From NCBI RefSeq assembly GCF_000350225.1, contig NW_005179111.1, positions 1 to 64,000 on the forward strand: a stretch of 64,000 nucleotides of DNA, written 5' to 3'. Made by a program: the position numbers and the translations under genes. Positions 43,001 through 52,502 of this stretch are shown here, one piece after another. Under the pieces are notes generated by a model. That model saw nothing but the letters and a program-made list of their open reading frames with translations. It made no database searches and was not told the DNA's origin. The DNA comes from Chondrus crispus. Taxonomy: Eukaryota; Rhodophyta; Florideophyceae; Gigartinales; Gigartinaceae. How positions within the stretch are numbered: the stretch's first letter is position 1; the number at the start of each line of letters is the position of its first letter.

Positions 43001-44184
43001 ACATGGAGCAACCCGAAGGGTGCATTGACAAAAGCAAAAGTGATCACGTGTGTAAACTTTTGAAAGCACTTTACGGTCTTAAACAAGCACCTCGTCAATG
43101 GCATACCAAAGTGGATGATTTCTTACTCGGTGAATTGGGATTTGAGACTTCACGTAGTGATCCGTGCCTCTACATTAAACGCATTGGTAACACTATCATG
43201 CTAATTGCACTTTATGTCGATGACTTGTTGCTCGCTGGTAGTGATATCCATGCCATCAAATGGATGAAGGGGGAGCTTAACAAACGGTTTGAGATGAAAG
43301 ACCTTGGTGAAGCAAAAGTCTGCATTGGTCTTGAGATTCAAAGGGATCGTACCGCCAAGACATTGAGTCTCACTCAAACTAAGTATGCATCAAATGTGCT
43401 TGACCGTTTTAAAATGTCGACTTGTAACTCTTCGCTGACTCCAATGGAACAAGGTCAGACAACCACGATTTCTACGGAAAACGACTCCGAAACAAACGCA
43501 CCGTATCGTGAGGCAGTCGGTTGCCTTATGTACTTGATGGTGGGCACTCGTCCAGACTTGGCATACGCCATTGGAAAGCTTTCCCAACATTCTGCCAACC
43601 CATGTGAGTCACACTGGGCAGGTGTAAAACGAGTAATGCGATACGTGCAAGGGACTCGAAACTTAGGAATCGTGTTTGACAATAAATCCAAATCGCCGGA
43701 GTTGCTTGGTTTCAGTGATGCTGACTGGGCCGGTTGTTCAGACTCTCGCAAGTCGACCAGCGGATATGTTTTCAAGTTCTGCGGTGGAGCTATCAGTTGG
43801 AGTTCCCGGAAACAGACTGTGGTTGCGACTTCGACGTGTGAAGCTGAGTACATTGCACTATGTGAAGCGTGTAAGGAGGCGACCTGGTTGCGTCAAGTTG
43901 TTGCTGATGTCCTCGGACTTGATTCTGATCCCACGATCATGATGGGGTGTGACAATGCAGGGACGATTTCGTTTGCACAGAATGAATCGATCCTTTCCAG
44001 CACACTGGCGGCCGCTGTAAAATACCACTACGTACGAGATGCTATTAAGAGAAACATTGTGTATTTGTCGCATTGTCCGACCACTTCGATGCCTGCGGAT
44101 ATCTTAACCAAAGCACTTGGGCGAATTCTATTCCAGAAGTTTGTAGAACTTCTGGGGCTTGCAGTGTCCAGTAAAAGCATGTGA
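40087..44184 (+). CDS. Copia B gag-pol polyprotein, full length but with an adaptor-corrupted segment
   Basis: One frame of 1,365 residues from ATG 40087 (frame open from TTG 40054). Domains, numbered from 40054: Gag 12-215, CCHC knuckle near 229-243 (CTNCNRHGHTAARC), aspartic protease near 307 (WLVDSGCSAHIT), integrase HHCC from 436 and catalytic D near 512 (LVHSDVCGPL), D near 575 (LRTDRGGEY), E near 612 (NGVAERLNR). Reverse transcriptase follows with YVDD near 1053, then RNase H from 1221 (SDADWAGCSDSRKSTSGY). This one ORF makes the proteins that reverse-transcribe and integrate the element. Residues after AQNES are replaced by adaptor translation (LSSTLAAA). The 5' LTR and leader are absent; the 3' polypurine tract (GAGGGGGAG) and LTR are present. 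Confidence 0.93.
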   Translation: MDDQSSGSVRIEKLTASNFYIWKQKIQLLLALRDVEQYVFDDIPENATSDDRRKWIRGDAKAKAVIGLTLSDDYLQHVRGCSSAKETWEAILNVFERHTLLNKLAARRDFYTVSMLPSEKVLVFINRVKQLAARLQSMSVEIDDKEIAMAVLNGLPPRFDNLIVALDALGNEDKVFGLEFVKSRLLQEEQRESMKTASASSPHAPALVNRMPIRRDMKCTNCNRHGHTAARCWGKNVNGHRPAPPDGFRSRNPGMKPSAFVSRDETSTAAFAESDFTCLLSTSSPEKKAVNAGSWLVDSGCSAHITFDRFSFVTYEQMQSGSVEMGTKARANVAGRGEVEFMLNVNGSPHPCKLSNVLHVPDFGYSLLSVSQMVSKGLQVSFEKDKCIVTAGPTLVATASQVGDLFILDVMNETFSAHVVTLQTLHERMAHVNVQGIASMIHNNVVSGINVRQSNVIRAMNRKSDNHSLVCPACVFGKATRSVIPKQRSSSRAQNCLDLVHSDVCGPLEVQSIGGSRYFITFVDDHSNWVVVYTMRNKSEAFAKYKLYEQFAQTHTGRKVKVLRTDRGGEYLSTEFKSYLDSNGTQHQLTTAYTPEQNGVAERLNRTLIDLVRSMLSHKQVSKRFWAEALATAVYVRNRVTSRALPVNTTPHHIWMKSTPNVGHLRVFGSKCWYTLPKLELRKLDLRAREAMFLGYSQCSKAYKLWDGELSKVVVSRDAKLDESTCGMHDIPAHEKDSISSDVGVVLLGGDNENEADTPNTNEVGSEEDEISGEVIENEDTHSVGENDEDDVSPPVETPNVTPPTPTPAVRRSSRISRPPGSWWRSNFAAAPLSHAHVAIEGPKTFKQATHGPRAAFWQTGIDKELASQTKNQTWKLVPRSEASNILTSRWVFNVKQLPDANGNIVESAKARLVARGFQQVQGLDYTETYAPVIKFTTIRLLLALVAHYDLELHQMDVVTALLNGDLDEDIYMEQPEGCIDKSKSDHVCKLLKALYGLKQAPRQWHTKVDDFLLGELGFETSRSDPCLYIKRIGNTIMLIALYVDDLLLAGSDIHAIKWMKGELNKRFEMKDLGEAKVCIGLEIQRDRTAKTLSLTQTKYASNVLDRFKMSTCNSSLTPMEQGQTTTISTENDSETNAPYREAVGCLMYLMVGTRPDLAYAIGKLSQHSANPCESHWAGVKRVMRYVQGTRNLGIVFDNKSKSPELLGFSDADWAGCSDSRKSTSGYVFKFCGGAISWSSRKQTVVATSTCEAEYIALCEACKEATWLRQVVADVLGLDSDPTIMMGCDNAGTISFAQNESILSSTLAAAVKYHYVRDAIKRNIVYLSHCPTTSMPADILTKALGRILFQKFVELLGLAVSSKSM
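43993..44015. other. BstXI/NotI cloning-adaptor sequence inside the copia B RNase H region
   Basis: The 23 bases CTTTCCAGCACACTGGCGG through CCGC equal the reverse complement of the adaptor at 31079-31101. Nine codons here read ILSSTLAAA where copia A5 (near 55285) has the usual TNRRNK region. The change keeps length and frame, which points to a consensus overwritten by untrimmed reads. Confidence 0.9.
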
Positions 44185-44195
44185 TCGAGGGGGAG

Positions 44196-44965
44196 TGTTG
44201 GAAATATTCGACCACATGCTAAGCTACAAGCCTGACAGATATTATACGTGTACGTCGACGAAACCTAAAATGCTTGTAAGAGCATTCTCAGGATGTTTGG
44301 TCTTCAAGATGGACACGTGTCATATTTGTACACGGTTGCACTTTCCTATCATTTCCGAGCATGTTTCAATTTTGGTGTTGACACGTGTAAGTTATGTACC
44401 TCGTGGCACTCTACAGTACATTCTGAACATGTTTCATTTTTCTCGATTTGACATGTGTGTGACACGTATGACATTTGTCCTACACGTGTATGACACGTAT
44501 GACGTATGTGCCACAGTGGTTATTAATCGTATTGTAAAATCTGTAATCTACAGTACAGTACATTCAGATATTATTGACTCTCAAACGGTCCCAAATTATT
44601 AGCAAGAGAGAGTACAAGTAGGAAAGTCATTTGATTATCAACCGAGAGTGGAAATAGGAGAGTGACTTGATTATCAACCGAGAGTGCAAGAAGGAGAGTC
44701 ATTTGATTATCAACAGAGAGTGGAAGTAGGAGAGTCACTTGATTATCAACCGAGAGTGCAACAGGGAGAGTCACTTGATTATCAACCAGTGCAAGAAGGA
44801 GAGTCACGTGACCAGCCCTAATGGCTCGTATTGTATGTAGTTCGATGAGTATAAATAGCGCCAATAGTTGGCGACCAAGAGTAAAATGGTATCAACTTCT
44901 TTTCCCGTCAACCACCAGCAACCTTCAACCATCCTTCTTCCCTCTGCCCCGCTGACCTTTCTATA
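44196..44965 (+). mobile_element. Copia B 3' LTR, 770 bp
   Basis: It starts TGTTGGAAATATTCGACC right after the polypurine tract and ends GACCTTTCTATA. A TATA box (TATAAATAG, 44850) lies about 115 bp from the end. The same LTR, interrupted, is at 53495-55208. Confidence 0.9.
44633..44812 (+). repeat. Five 36-bp tandem repeats in the copia B U3 region
   Basis: GATTATCAACCGAGAG-type units start at 44633, 44669, 44705, 44741 and 44777, exactly 36 bp apart, and end about 40 bp before the TATA box. The position is like the enhancer repeats of other LTRs; function is inferred. Confidence 0.85.
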
Positions 44966-45119
44966 TAGCGATGCTACCATTCGTGAGTTCGATTCTCACC
45001 GGGTGCACTTGGGCGGCGCAATGTTTGTTGTTTGTTTGTGTCACACTTGGGAACGTACCTGCCTGTGTGTTGTGCAGTGACCCGCGCCGTGTGTTTGGCG
45101 TCCCCTGGTCGAGGGGGAG
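44966..45119 (+). mobile_element. TRIM-like element, internal domain lacking its left LTR
   Basis: It begins GATGCTACCATTCGTGAG near 44970 and continues to the polypurine tract CGAGGGGGAG at 45110-45119, where an LTR begins. Its left LTR is missing: the copia B LTR end directly precedes it. Confidence 0.75.
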
Positions 45120-45226
45120 TGTTGAAATAGTGAGCGCGCCCAAGGGGACACCAAGAAGCCAGCATCTGTGGCCTAGTGGTTAACGAATTTTTGCGGCAAA
45201 TTTTTCAGACCTCGATTTTAACATCA

Positions 45227-45240
45227 GGTTATGGGCCCAG
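45227..45240 (+). other. Primer-binding site of the TRIM-like element
   Basis: GGTTATGGGCCCAG immediately after the LTR, identical to the copia A and B sites and complementary to initiator tRNA-Met. Confidence 0.8.
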
Positions 45241-45494
45241 ATTAGGGAGCTTACGCTGCCGTTCATGAGAGAAATATGAGTGAAAAATCGCGCAAAACAT
45301 TACAGCGCTTTCAGTGCTCACAGAATTCTGGGTCTCGACGTGAGCAGAGAGGCGGAATAGTGACTTGTTGCTCATGACAATTCTGTCTAAATTTCAAGAC
45401 AAGTGTCTTTACGTTTTGGCGCAATTTGTAGGTACAGTTGCTTTTCTTGGTGCAGGATCGGTACCGGTTAGCAGACCATCAACCGTTCAGTGAG

Positions 45495-46307
45495 ATGGCA
45501 GAGGTTTTGGACGTGAGCAGCAACGATGATGGATCGCGAGGTGTTAGGAAACGAGGGAAGTATCTCCCGGAGTAGGACCTAATAATCGTTCGTGAAGTGG
45601 CCGCTTTACGGGCACAGGTCGCTGGTTACGGCAACGTGAAGCAGTCGTTCGAAAGTGTAGCTCAAAGGGTAAATCAGAACCCTCACATGATGCAAAAGGT
45701 GAACTGGAAAGCAGTACAAGATAGATACAAGCGACTACAGGAGGACTTCGACGCGGACGATAGAAGAAACAGCAGTCTGTCCGGGATTGCGGGAGGGGAG
45801 ATGGGAGAGCTTTATCAAGCCCTATCCCAAATGCGAGAAGAGAGGGATACGTTTCTTACCGAGAAGAAAGCCGATAAGAATGAGAAGACCAAGCGAGAAG
45901 AGGAGAAGGAGATTATGGGCAGACGCGTTGTCGAAATGGCACTTTGTCGGAAATCGAAGAGAAGCATCTCAGGTGATGAAGGTGAGGCAAGTAGCAGTGG
46001 TGGGAGCAGCGGAGGAGGTAATGTGGGTGGGAACAGCGCGAGGAAGAGACGGAAGACGCGCCAGACAGGTATCGCGGACGTTAGTGGAGAGCTCGAGATG
46101 TTCGGTGCGCAGTTGAAGGAAGCGGATCTGGCCCGGATTCAGCTTGAGGTGGATCAACTGTCCTTCCAGAAGGAAAAGTATGCGAAAGAGCTGGAAGAGC
46201 GCGAGAAGGAACGTGAAGAGCGACGGAAAGAGCGTGAGGATGGACAGAAGCTAGAGCTGGAGAAGTTTAAGATTATGTTTGACATGTTAAGGGAGAAGAT
46301 GGGATGA
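45495..46307 (+). pseudogene. Myb/SANT-like accessory protein of the Harbinger-type element, with an early stop
   Basis: ATG 45495 opens a frame (MAEVLDVSSNDDGSRG) that hits TAG at 45573-45575, then continues in frame to TGA at 46305-46307. The first domain looks like the Myb/SANT-like or trihelix DNA-binding fold of PIF/Harbinger ORF2 (DLIIVREVAALR, VNWKAVQDRYKRLQEDF). The C-terminal half is a long charged helix (EELEEREKEREERRKERED-like). In the family this protein imports the transposase and binds the ends. The stop replaces a codon that is acidic in context. Confidence 0.75.
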
Positions 46308-46416
46308 GGTAAGTTGGAGCTTCTCGTAGTAATGCAGCTTTAATAAACGCTGGAGTTTCTCTAAGGGGCTTTTCCTTTTCGCTCGCCTACTGCTCGCCGG
46401 GAAAGGACTTTGTTCT

Positions 46417-47646
46417 TCACTCCTCAAGAAGCCCACCCCTCTCCCGAATGTATTCATCTAACGTGCTTGGGCGGACCTTGAAGTATTCGGATATCTGGTT
46501 GGGGTACAGGCAGTTTCGAAAGTTGCACATCAGCATAGTTCCTAGGTAGAGAAGCCCGACCGGTGACTCACACAGCTTCATCTTGCGCTTCGTGTCAATA
46601 ATCGGAAAATACATTTTGAGTTCCTTGAAAATCCATTCTACCGTAATACGCACTCCCGACATGGAGCTGTTGAAAGCTGTCTGGTGCGTATTGAGCGCAC
46701 TTCCTTGAAAGGGGACCTCCATAAAGACGCGCCAGTTGTAGCCTGAATCACCGTAAATCTTGTACTGCGTACCATTCACAACCAGAATTTCACCCATGTT
46801 AGATTCCAAACCGCTTGCTGCGTAAAGGAACCAGTCATGACGACGACCCTCGGCAGGGCCATACGCGTGCAGTATCATCCCATCGGGCGTGTTGACTGCC
46901 TGATACTTTAATGAATGCTTCCTTTTGTGCCCGTTGTATACTACGAGCTGCCGCATGTAGCCTTTAGGTCGGGCTACGCCAACCACTGTACCGTCAATAA
47001 ACCCTATACAATTCTGCATTGCTGCTCCTTTATCACTGATGGCTTGGCTAAAGTCTTGAGCTCTTTTGTCCATGTACTGCTGTGGAACAGGCCCCATCAA
47101 CAAATGCCCTTGCCCCTGCACAAATGTTTCCATCCCTTCCCAGAATATTTCCGACATCTGGGAGGGATGTTTTCCGAATAGATATGCCAGATCTTCCCAA
47201 CGGTCGGGCACGGCCATGCGTCTGAGGATTATGCATGTCGCAAGCACCGGATTGACACCATACCTGTTACGAGTAGTGTGATGTTGAGATGAAGGCCACC
47301 CTACAATGGGTACTATCTTTTTGATGTCTTCAACCCGAAAGCGGAAGTCCTGTAAGGCTTCGCGGTCTCCAAAACGATTGAAGTTGAACCAAAATTTAGT
47401 AGTAGAGATACGGTTTGACCTGTCTAACAAAAATTGAACCTGACGTTGTGCTGCAACGTATCGCCACGCGACACAGACAAAAGCGGGCTTTGATGTAAAT
47501 GCGGAACGTGAGCGGGTGTGTGTGACATGTCGCTTAGCAATAACCGCGAGTGCAGCACGAAAGAGCGACGCTCTTTCTCTGCATTTGGTGAGAGAGTAGT
47601 CTTTTTGCCTCATAGTTGTGAAAGGGGTTGACAGTACTACTCCCAT
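46417..47646 (-). CDS. PIF/Harbinger-type transposase (DDE_Tnp_4 family)
   Basis: An intact 409-codon frame from ATG 47644-47646. Catalytic residues fit D218 (GFIDGTVVGVARP), D300 (YGDSGYNWRVF) and E337 (RITVEWIFKELK). NGHKRKHSLKYQAVNTPDG and GPAEGRRHDWFLY are typical between them. A helix-rich N-terminal part (GWPSSQHHTTRNRYGVNPV, WEDLAYLFGKHPSQMSEIFW) precedes the catalytic core. It would cut and reinsert the 2.5-kb element. The frame has no defect, but its partner gene carries a stop. Confidence 0.9.
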   Translation of the reverse strand: MGVVLSTPFTTMRQKDYSLTKCRERASLFRAALAVIAKRHVTHTRSRSAFTSKPAFVCVAWRYVAAQRQVQFLLDRSNRISTTKFWFNFNRFGDREALQDFRFRVEDIKKIVPIVGWPSSQHHTTRNRYGVNPVLATCIILRRMAVPDRWEDLAYLFGKHPSQMSEIFWEGMETFVQGQGHLLMGPVPQQYMDKRAQDFSQAISDKGAAMQNCIGFIDGTVVGVARPKGYMRQLVVYNGHKRKHSLKYQAVNTPDGMILHAYGPAEGRRHDWFLYAASGLESNMGEILVVNGTQYKIYGDSGYNWRVFMEVPFQGSALNTHQTAFNSSMSGVRITVEWIFKELKMYFPIIDTKRKMKLCESPVGLLYLGTMLMCNFRNCLYPNQISEYFKVRPSTLDEYIRERGGLLEE

Positions 47647-48025
47647 GCTGATCTGCGGCGTTTGTTACCACAATACATCATGAGCGAAATAGTAGACAGA
47701 TTTTTGGTACACGTGTGCATAATATTTGAAAGGATTTTCACAGAATTGTTGTGTAGCGTAAGCTCCCAATTTACGCTACCATTCGTGAGTTCGATTCTCA
47801 CCGGGTGCACTTGGGCGGCGCAATGTTTGTTTGTTTGTGTCACACTTGGGAACGTACCTGCCTGTGTGTTTTGCAGTGACCCACGCCGTGTGTTTGGCGT
47901 CCCCTGGTCGAGGGGGAGTGTTGAAATAGTGAGCGCGCCTAAGGGGACACCAAGAAGCCAGCGTCTGTGGCCTAGTGGTTAACGAATTTTTGCGGCAAAT
48001 TTTTCAGACCTCGATTTTAACATCA

Positions 48026-48136
48026 CAAAGTGTAAGTATCGCCGAAAGACGGCTCCAAGTAAACCTCGGTACCAACTCCTTCACTCACACACATCAACCT
48101 GCCCTCCTTCTTTCCCTTGCCCCTCCGAACCTACCA
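48026..48136 (+). mobile_element. Copia A LTR fragment (3' 111 bp)
   Basis: From CAAAGTGTAAGTATCGCC to CCTACCATTA. The upstream part of the LTR is replaced by the TRIM. It joins pol sequence directly at 48137, with no primer-binding site, gag or integrase. Confidence 0.85.
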
Positions 48137-49095
48137 TTACAAACGAGGAGGCTCAACTGATGATGACACAATCAACTTGAACATCGATGAGGAAGTTGCA
48201 GAAAATGATGCAGTGGCATCAGAAGCATCATCGCCGGATGAACAACAAGACTCTGATGAATCCTCCAACTCCTCCCCAACTGCAGGGGAGGACGAGACCA
48301 CCGAAACAGTTGACCAACACGTAGTTGAGGAAGAAACGATTGATCCGCCAACTAATCTCCGTCGGTCCACTCGCGTTCGCAAAACGCCTGGGGCGTGGTG
48401 GGCAGCAGCTTTGGTGACTGCTGGACTCCTTAGCCACGCCCATGTGATAACGGAAATCCCAAACTCGTACAAGCAAGCTATGGATTCTCCAAAAGCTCGC
48501 TTCTGGCAGAAGGGCATCGACAAAGAACTTGCTTCACAACACAAAAACAAAACATGGACACTTGTTCCAAGATCTCAAGCATCAAACGTCCTGACGTCCA
48601 GGTGGGTTTTCGGAGTGAAGCAGCTTCCTGACGAGTCCGGAAAATTGGTCGAAACTGCAAAGGGACGTCTTGTGGCACGAGGCTTTCAACAAGTAGAAGG
48701 CATCGATTACACTGAAACTTTCGCCCCTGTCATCAAGTTCACAACTATCCGTCTGCTGCTGGCACTGGTTGCGCACTTTGACCTTGAGCTGCATCAGATG
48801 GACGTGGTGACTGCCTTCCTCAACGGTGAACATCCCGAAGAAATCTACATGGAGCAACCTGAAGGATGCATCGACAAAGTCAAACCTGATTCGGTGTGTA
48901 AACTTCTGAAAGCAATCTATGGTCTTAAGCAAGCCCATCGCCAATGGCATAGTAAGATCGATGAGTTTCTGATCACTGAACTTGGTTTCAACACTACACG
49001 CAGCGACCCATGTCTTTACATTCGACGTCAAGGCAATGTCATCATGATTATCGCGTTGTACGTGGACGATCTGCTGCTAGCTGGAAGTGACTTGG
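48137..49095 (+). pseudogene. Copia A, copy A4: pol fragment, reverse transcriptase truncated after YVDD
   Basis: Open from the LTR junction through DDTINLNIDEEVAENDAV, RWVFGVKQLPDESG and HQMDVVTAFLNGEHPEEIYM to LYVDDLLLAGSDL, then into an LTR exactly as in A2 (stop at 49146-49148). It has the same pol/LTR junction as A2, so the two descend from one deleted form. Confidence 0.9.
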
Positions 49096-50358
49096 TATTG
49101 AAAATGTGCGACCACATGCTGTTATCTGAAAAGGTCAAAATCGAGTGACATGTGTACATGACTGCACGGTCCGGGCGCTCTTACCCATATCACGACATGA
49201 CACGTGTAAAATTCCAGATTTTGGGGTTCCGGGGACGAAAGTGGCCTCTCGGAGGGTCATGCAAATTTGTATAGTTTTGCCAAGTGGAACCTTGGCCCGT
49301 AGCACTATAGACTACACAGGAAATACTGCAATTCTATTGGCCCTCAGGTCTAATGCTGCAAATCTATTGGTCGAGCGTTGTCCACGTGTGCGTCATTGGC
49401 CTTGTGATGTACTTTAAATGGCCTGTATATGCCATAATTACGTTGTTTTGGGGGTTTCAAGTGGTTTGCCATGGTTGTAATGGGTAATTGCATGGGGCCC
49501 CCGGGCGGGACACATGTATCCGGTGTACACATGTACACGTCGCCAGGTGGATTCGTGTACGTACACATGTACACGCATCCAGGTGTATGCACATGAGGGT
49601 TTACAGTTTTACAGTGTCAGACTGTTTGCGATCCTGCGCGTGTCCGAGTACAGTACATGTGAATCAAAAGTACAACAAGTACTTGTCGCGAGAGGAATAC
49701 AGTTGTGCGATTATTCTGTGTACGAGTCACGCTGTATGCGAGTCTTGCGTGAGCACGCGCCGTTGCACTGTGCTCTCGTCATGGTGCGCCGTTGGATGCA
49801 AGTTCATGACAGTACTCGTGTGATTTACATGTATTCTCATGTGAGTTGTGTAGAAAGTCTGGATGCACATGTTATAACTTGCCATAATTATCTGACAGTG
49901 CTTGGCGAAATTAGTAAGGTGAGAAACAAGGATACGTATGGCGATTGTGATATGAAAGACGTTTGCGTTGTTGGAAATAGACAAGTGCCAAGTTGTTCGT
50001 TGCACAACAATGAAGTCTGGCATGACTGGATGCAGATTAGTAAGGTGTGAAACAGTTGCATGCATAGGGCCATGGTTTACAGTCATTTAGAATGTGTAGA
50101 AATAGTTGTGAGCTAATAGTTACGAATCGATTCGTAAGGTGGAAATCGAACAGTATGGTCGGGCCACAAGAGGACCGCGCTTGGTCGCGCATAGTAGAGT
50201 ATGGTTTACTGGGAGTCGGAGTAGAGCGAGAGTGTAGCACTCGAAGTGTATAAGTATCGCAGGAAAACGGCTTCAAAGTAAACCTCGGCACCAACTCCTT
50301 CACTCACACACATCAACCTGCCTTCCTTCTTTCCCTTGCCCCTCCGAACCTACCATTA
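49096..50358 (+). mobile_element. Copia A 3' LTR, 1,263 bp
   Basis: TATTGAAAATGTGCGACC at 49096 to CCTACCATTA at 50358; TATAAGTA near 50249. Same length as the two LTRs at 33.1 and 38.8 kb. It abuts truncated copia B pol at 50359. Confidence 0.9.
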
Positions 50359-52406
50359 TTACGGAGCTCTAATTTCGGTAATGTATACCAACACTTTGAC
50401 CCAAATACTCTCAAATGGCCAACATTTGGAGTTGACTTCATCCAAATGTGATGGGGAGTCGTGTTAACTGGCAAAGCCCGTGAAGTAACTCGATTGCGTA
50501 CATATACTGCAGTGGCAAGAGCCTCTGCCCAGAATCGTTTACTGACCTGTTTATGAGAAAGCATGGAACGGACAAGATCAATCAAGGTTCGATTTAAACG
50601 TTCAGCAACACCGTTTTGCTCAGGTGTGTAGGCAGTGGTGAGCTGGTGCTGTGTACCGTTTGAATCCAAATATGACTTGAATTCTGTCGACAAGTACTCT
50701 CCCCCTCGATCAGTGCGAAGCACCTTCACTTTGCGACCAGTGTGCGTTTGGGCAAACTGTTCATACAACTTGTATTTTGCAAAGGCCTCAGATTTATTTT
50801 GCATCGTGTACACAACAACCCAGTTCGAGTGATCATCTACAAATGTAATGAAGTATCTCGAACCACCAATGGACTGTACTTCGAGCGGACCGCAAACGTC
50901 AGAATGTACCAAGTCAAGACAGTTCTGTGCTCGAGACGATGATCGCTGTTTCGGGATTACTGATCGCGTTGCTTTGCCGAACACACACGCAGGACAAACG
51001 AGAGAGTGATTGTCAGACTTTCGATTCATTGCTCTGATCACATTGCTTTGACGAACATTGATGCCACTTACCACATTATTGTGAATCATTGATGCGATTC
51101 CTTGTACGTTAACATGGGCCATTCGTTCATGTAGCGTCTGCAAGGTAACTACGTGAGCAGAGAAAGTTTCATTCATGACATCAAGTATGAATAAATCCCC
51201 AACTTGACTAGCTGTGGCAACTAGAGTTGGTCCTGCAGTAACGAGGCATTTCTCATTTTCAAATGACACTTGCAAGCCCTTTGAAACGATTTGGCTAACA
51301 GACAGAAGCGAGTATCCGAAATCAGGGACATGCAAAACGTTGGACAATTTGCAAGGATGTGGACTACCATTGACGTTCAACATGAATTCTACCTCACCAC
51401 GACCAGCGACATTGGCTCTAGCCTTCGTGCCCATCTCGACTGATCCAGATTGCATCTGTTCATAAGTAACGAACAAAGAGCGATCAAATGTAATGTGGGC
51501 ACTGCAACCGGAATCCACAAGCCATGACCCTGCGTTCACTGCCTTCCTTTCGGGAGAAGAAGTCGAAAGCAGGCATGTAAAGTCGCTTTCAGCAAAGGCA
51601 GCAGTAGAAGTTTCATCTCGAGATACGAATGCACTTGGCTTCATGCCGGGGTTGCGGGACCGGAACCCGTCTGGCGGTGCTGGTCGGCGCCCATTCACAT
51701 CCTTGCCCCAGCAACGCGCTGCAGTATGCCCATGTCTATTGCAATTCGTACATTTCATATCGCGTCGAATAGGCATACGATTGACAAGTGCAGGTAGATG
51801 TGGTGATGAAGCAGAAGCGGTCTTCATGCTTTCTCGTTGCTCTTCTTGCAGCAGACGACTCTTCACACACTCGAGTCCAAACACTTTATCTTCATTGCCA
51901 AGTGCGTCAAGAGCAACAATCAAGTTATCGAATCGTGGAGGCAAGCCATTCAACACAGCCATTGCAATTTCTTTATCGTCAATCTCAACACTCATTGACT
52001 GCAATCTGGCAGCAAGTTGCTTCACACGATTGATGAACACGAGCACTTTCTCGGATGGGAGCATGGATACAGTGTAAAAGTCGCGACGGGCGGCAAGTTT
52101 GTTGAGCAAAGTATGACGCTCAAACACATTCAGAATTGCTTCCCATGTCTCTTTCGCACTGCTACACCCTCGCACATGTTGCAAGTAGTCATCAGAAAGC
52201 GTGAGTCCGATGACTGCCTTTGCTTTTGCGTCACCACGGATCCATTTTCTCCGGTCATCTGAGGTGGCATTCTCCGGGATATCATCAAAAACGTATTGAT
52301 CGACATCTCGGAGAGCAAGCAGTAGCTGGATTTTCTGCTTCCAGATGTAAAAGTTAGATGCGGTCAGCTTCTCGATTCTGACCGATCCAGAGCTTTGGTC
52401 ATCCAT
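50359..52406 (-). pseudogene. Copia B, copy B2: gag, protease and integrase, truncated before the reverse transcriptase
   Basis: Start ATG 52404-52406. About 680 codons nearly identical to the full-length B copy: Gag, CCHC knuckle (CTNCNRHGHTAARC), protease (DSGCSAHIT) and integrase through CWYTLPKLELR, where copia A LTR sequence takes over. No reverse transcriptase or RNase H. No internal stops. Confidence 0.92.
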
Positions 52407-52452
52407 TTCGCCGAATGGATGTACCCTTCGAGTATACAAGGTCTTCCGTTCC

Positions 52453-52502
52453 GGGATCCCAAGCCGTTAACCGATAGTCAACACAATGGCAAGCCCACCC
52501 GT
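52453..52502 (-). promoter_or_regulatory. Conserved 50-nt leader block (copia B2)
   Basis: Identical to the family A block although flanking leader sequence is unlike A. It lies 47 bp upstream of the gag ATG. Confidence 0.6.

Larger units (their letters stand above)
45244..47768. mobile_element. PIF/Harbinger-type DNA transposon, 2,525 bp, two genes
   Basis: Ends are inverted repeats of 14 bp: AGGGAGCTTACGCT at the left, and AGCGTAAGCTCCCA at the right (one mismatch at the outermost base). ATT flanks both sides (45241-45243, 47769-47771), and the uninterrupted TRIM at 56150 has a single ATT there. It contains a Myb/SANT-like gene and a DDE transposase gene, convergent, the usual two-gene layout of the superfamily. 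Confidence 0.9.
45120..48025 (+). mobile_element. TRIM-like miniature LTR element, split by a Harbinger-type insertion
   Basis: LTRs of 107 bp at 45120-45226 and 47919-48025 start TGTTGAAATAGTGAG and end TTTTAACATCA. A primer-binding site follows the left LTR, and CGAGGGGGAG precedes the right one. The internal domain is interrupted at 45244-47768 by a DNA transposon with ATT duplicated on both sides. Without it the element would be about 380 bp. It codes for nothing and depends on another element's enzymes (inferred). Confidence 0.85.
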
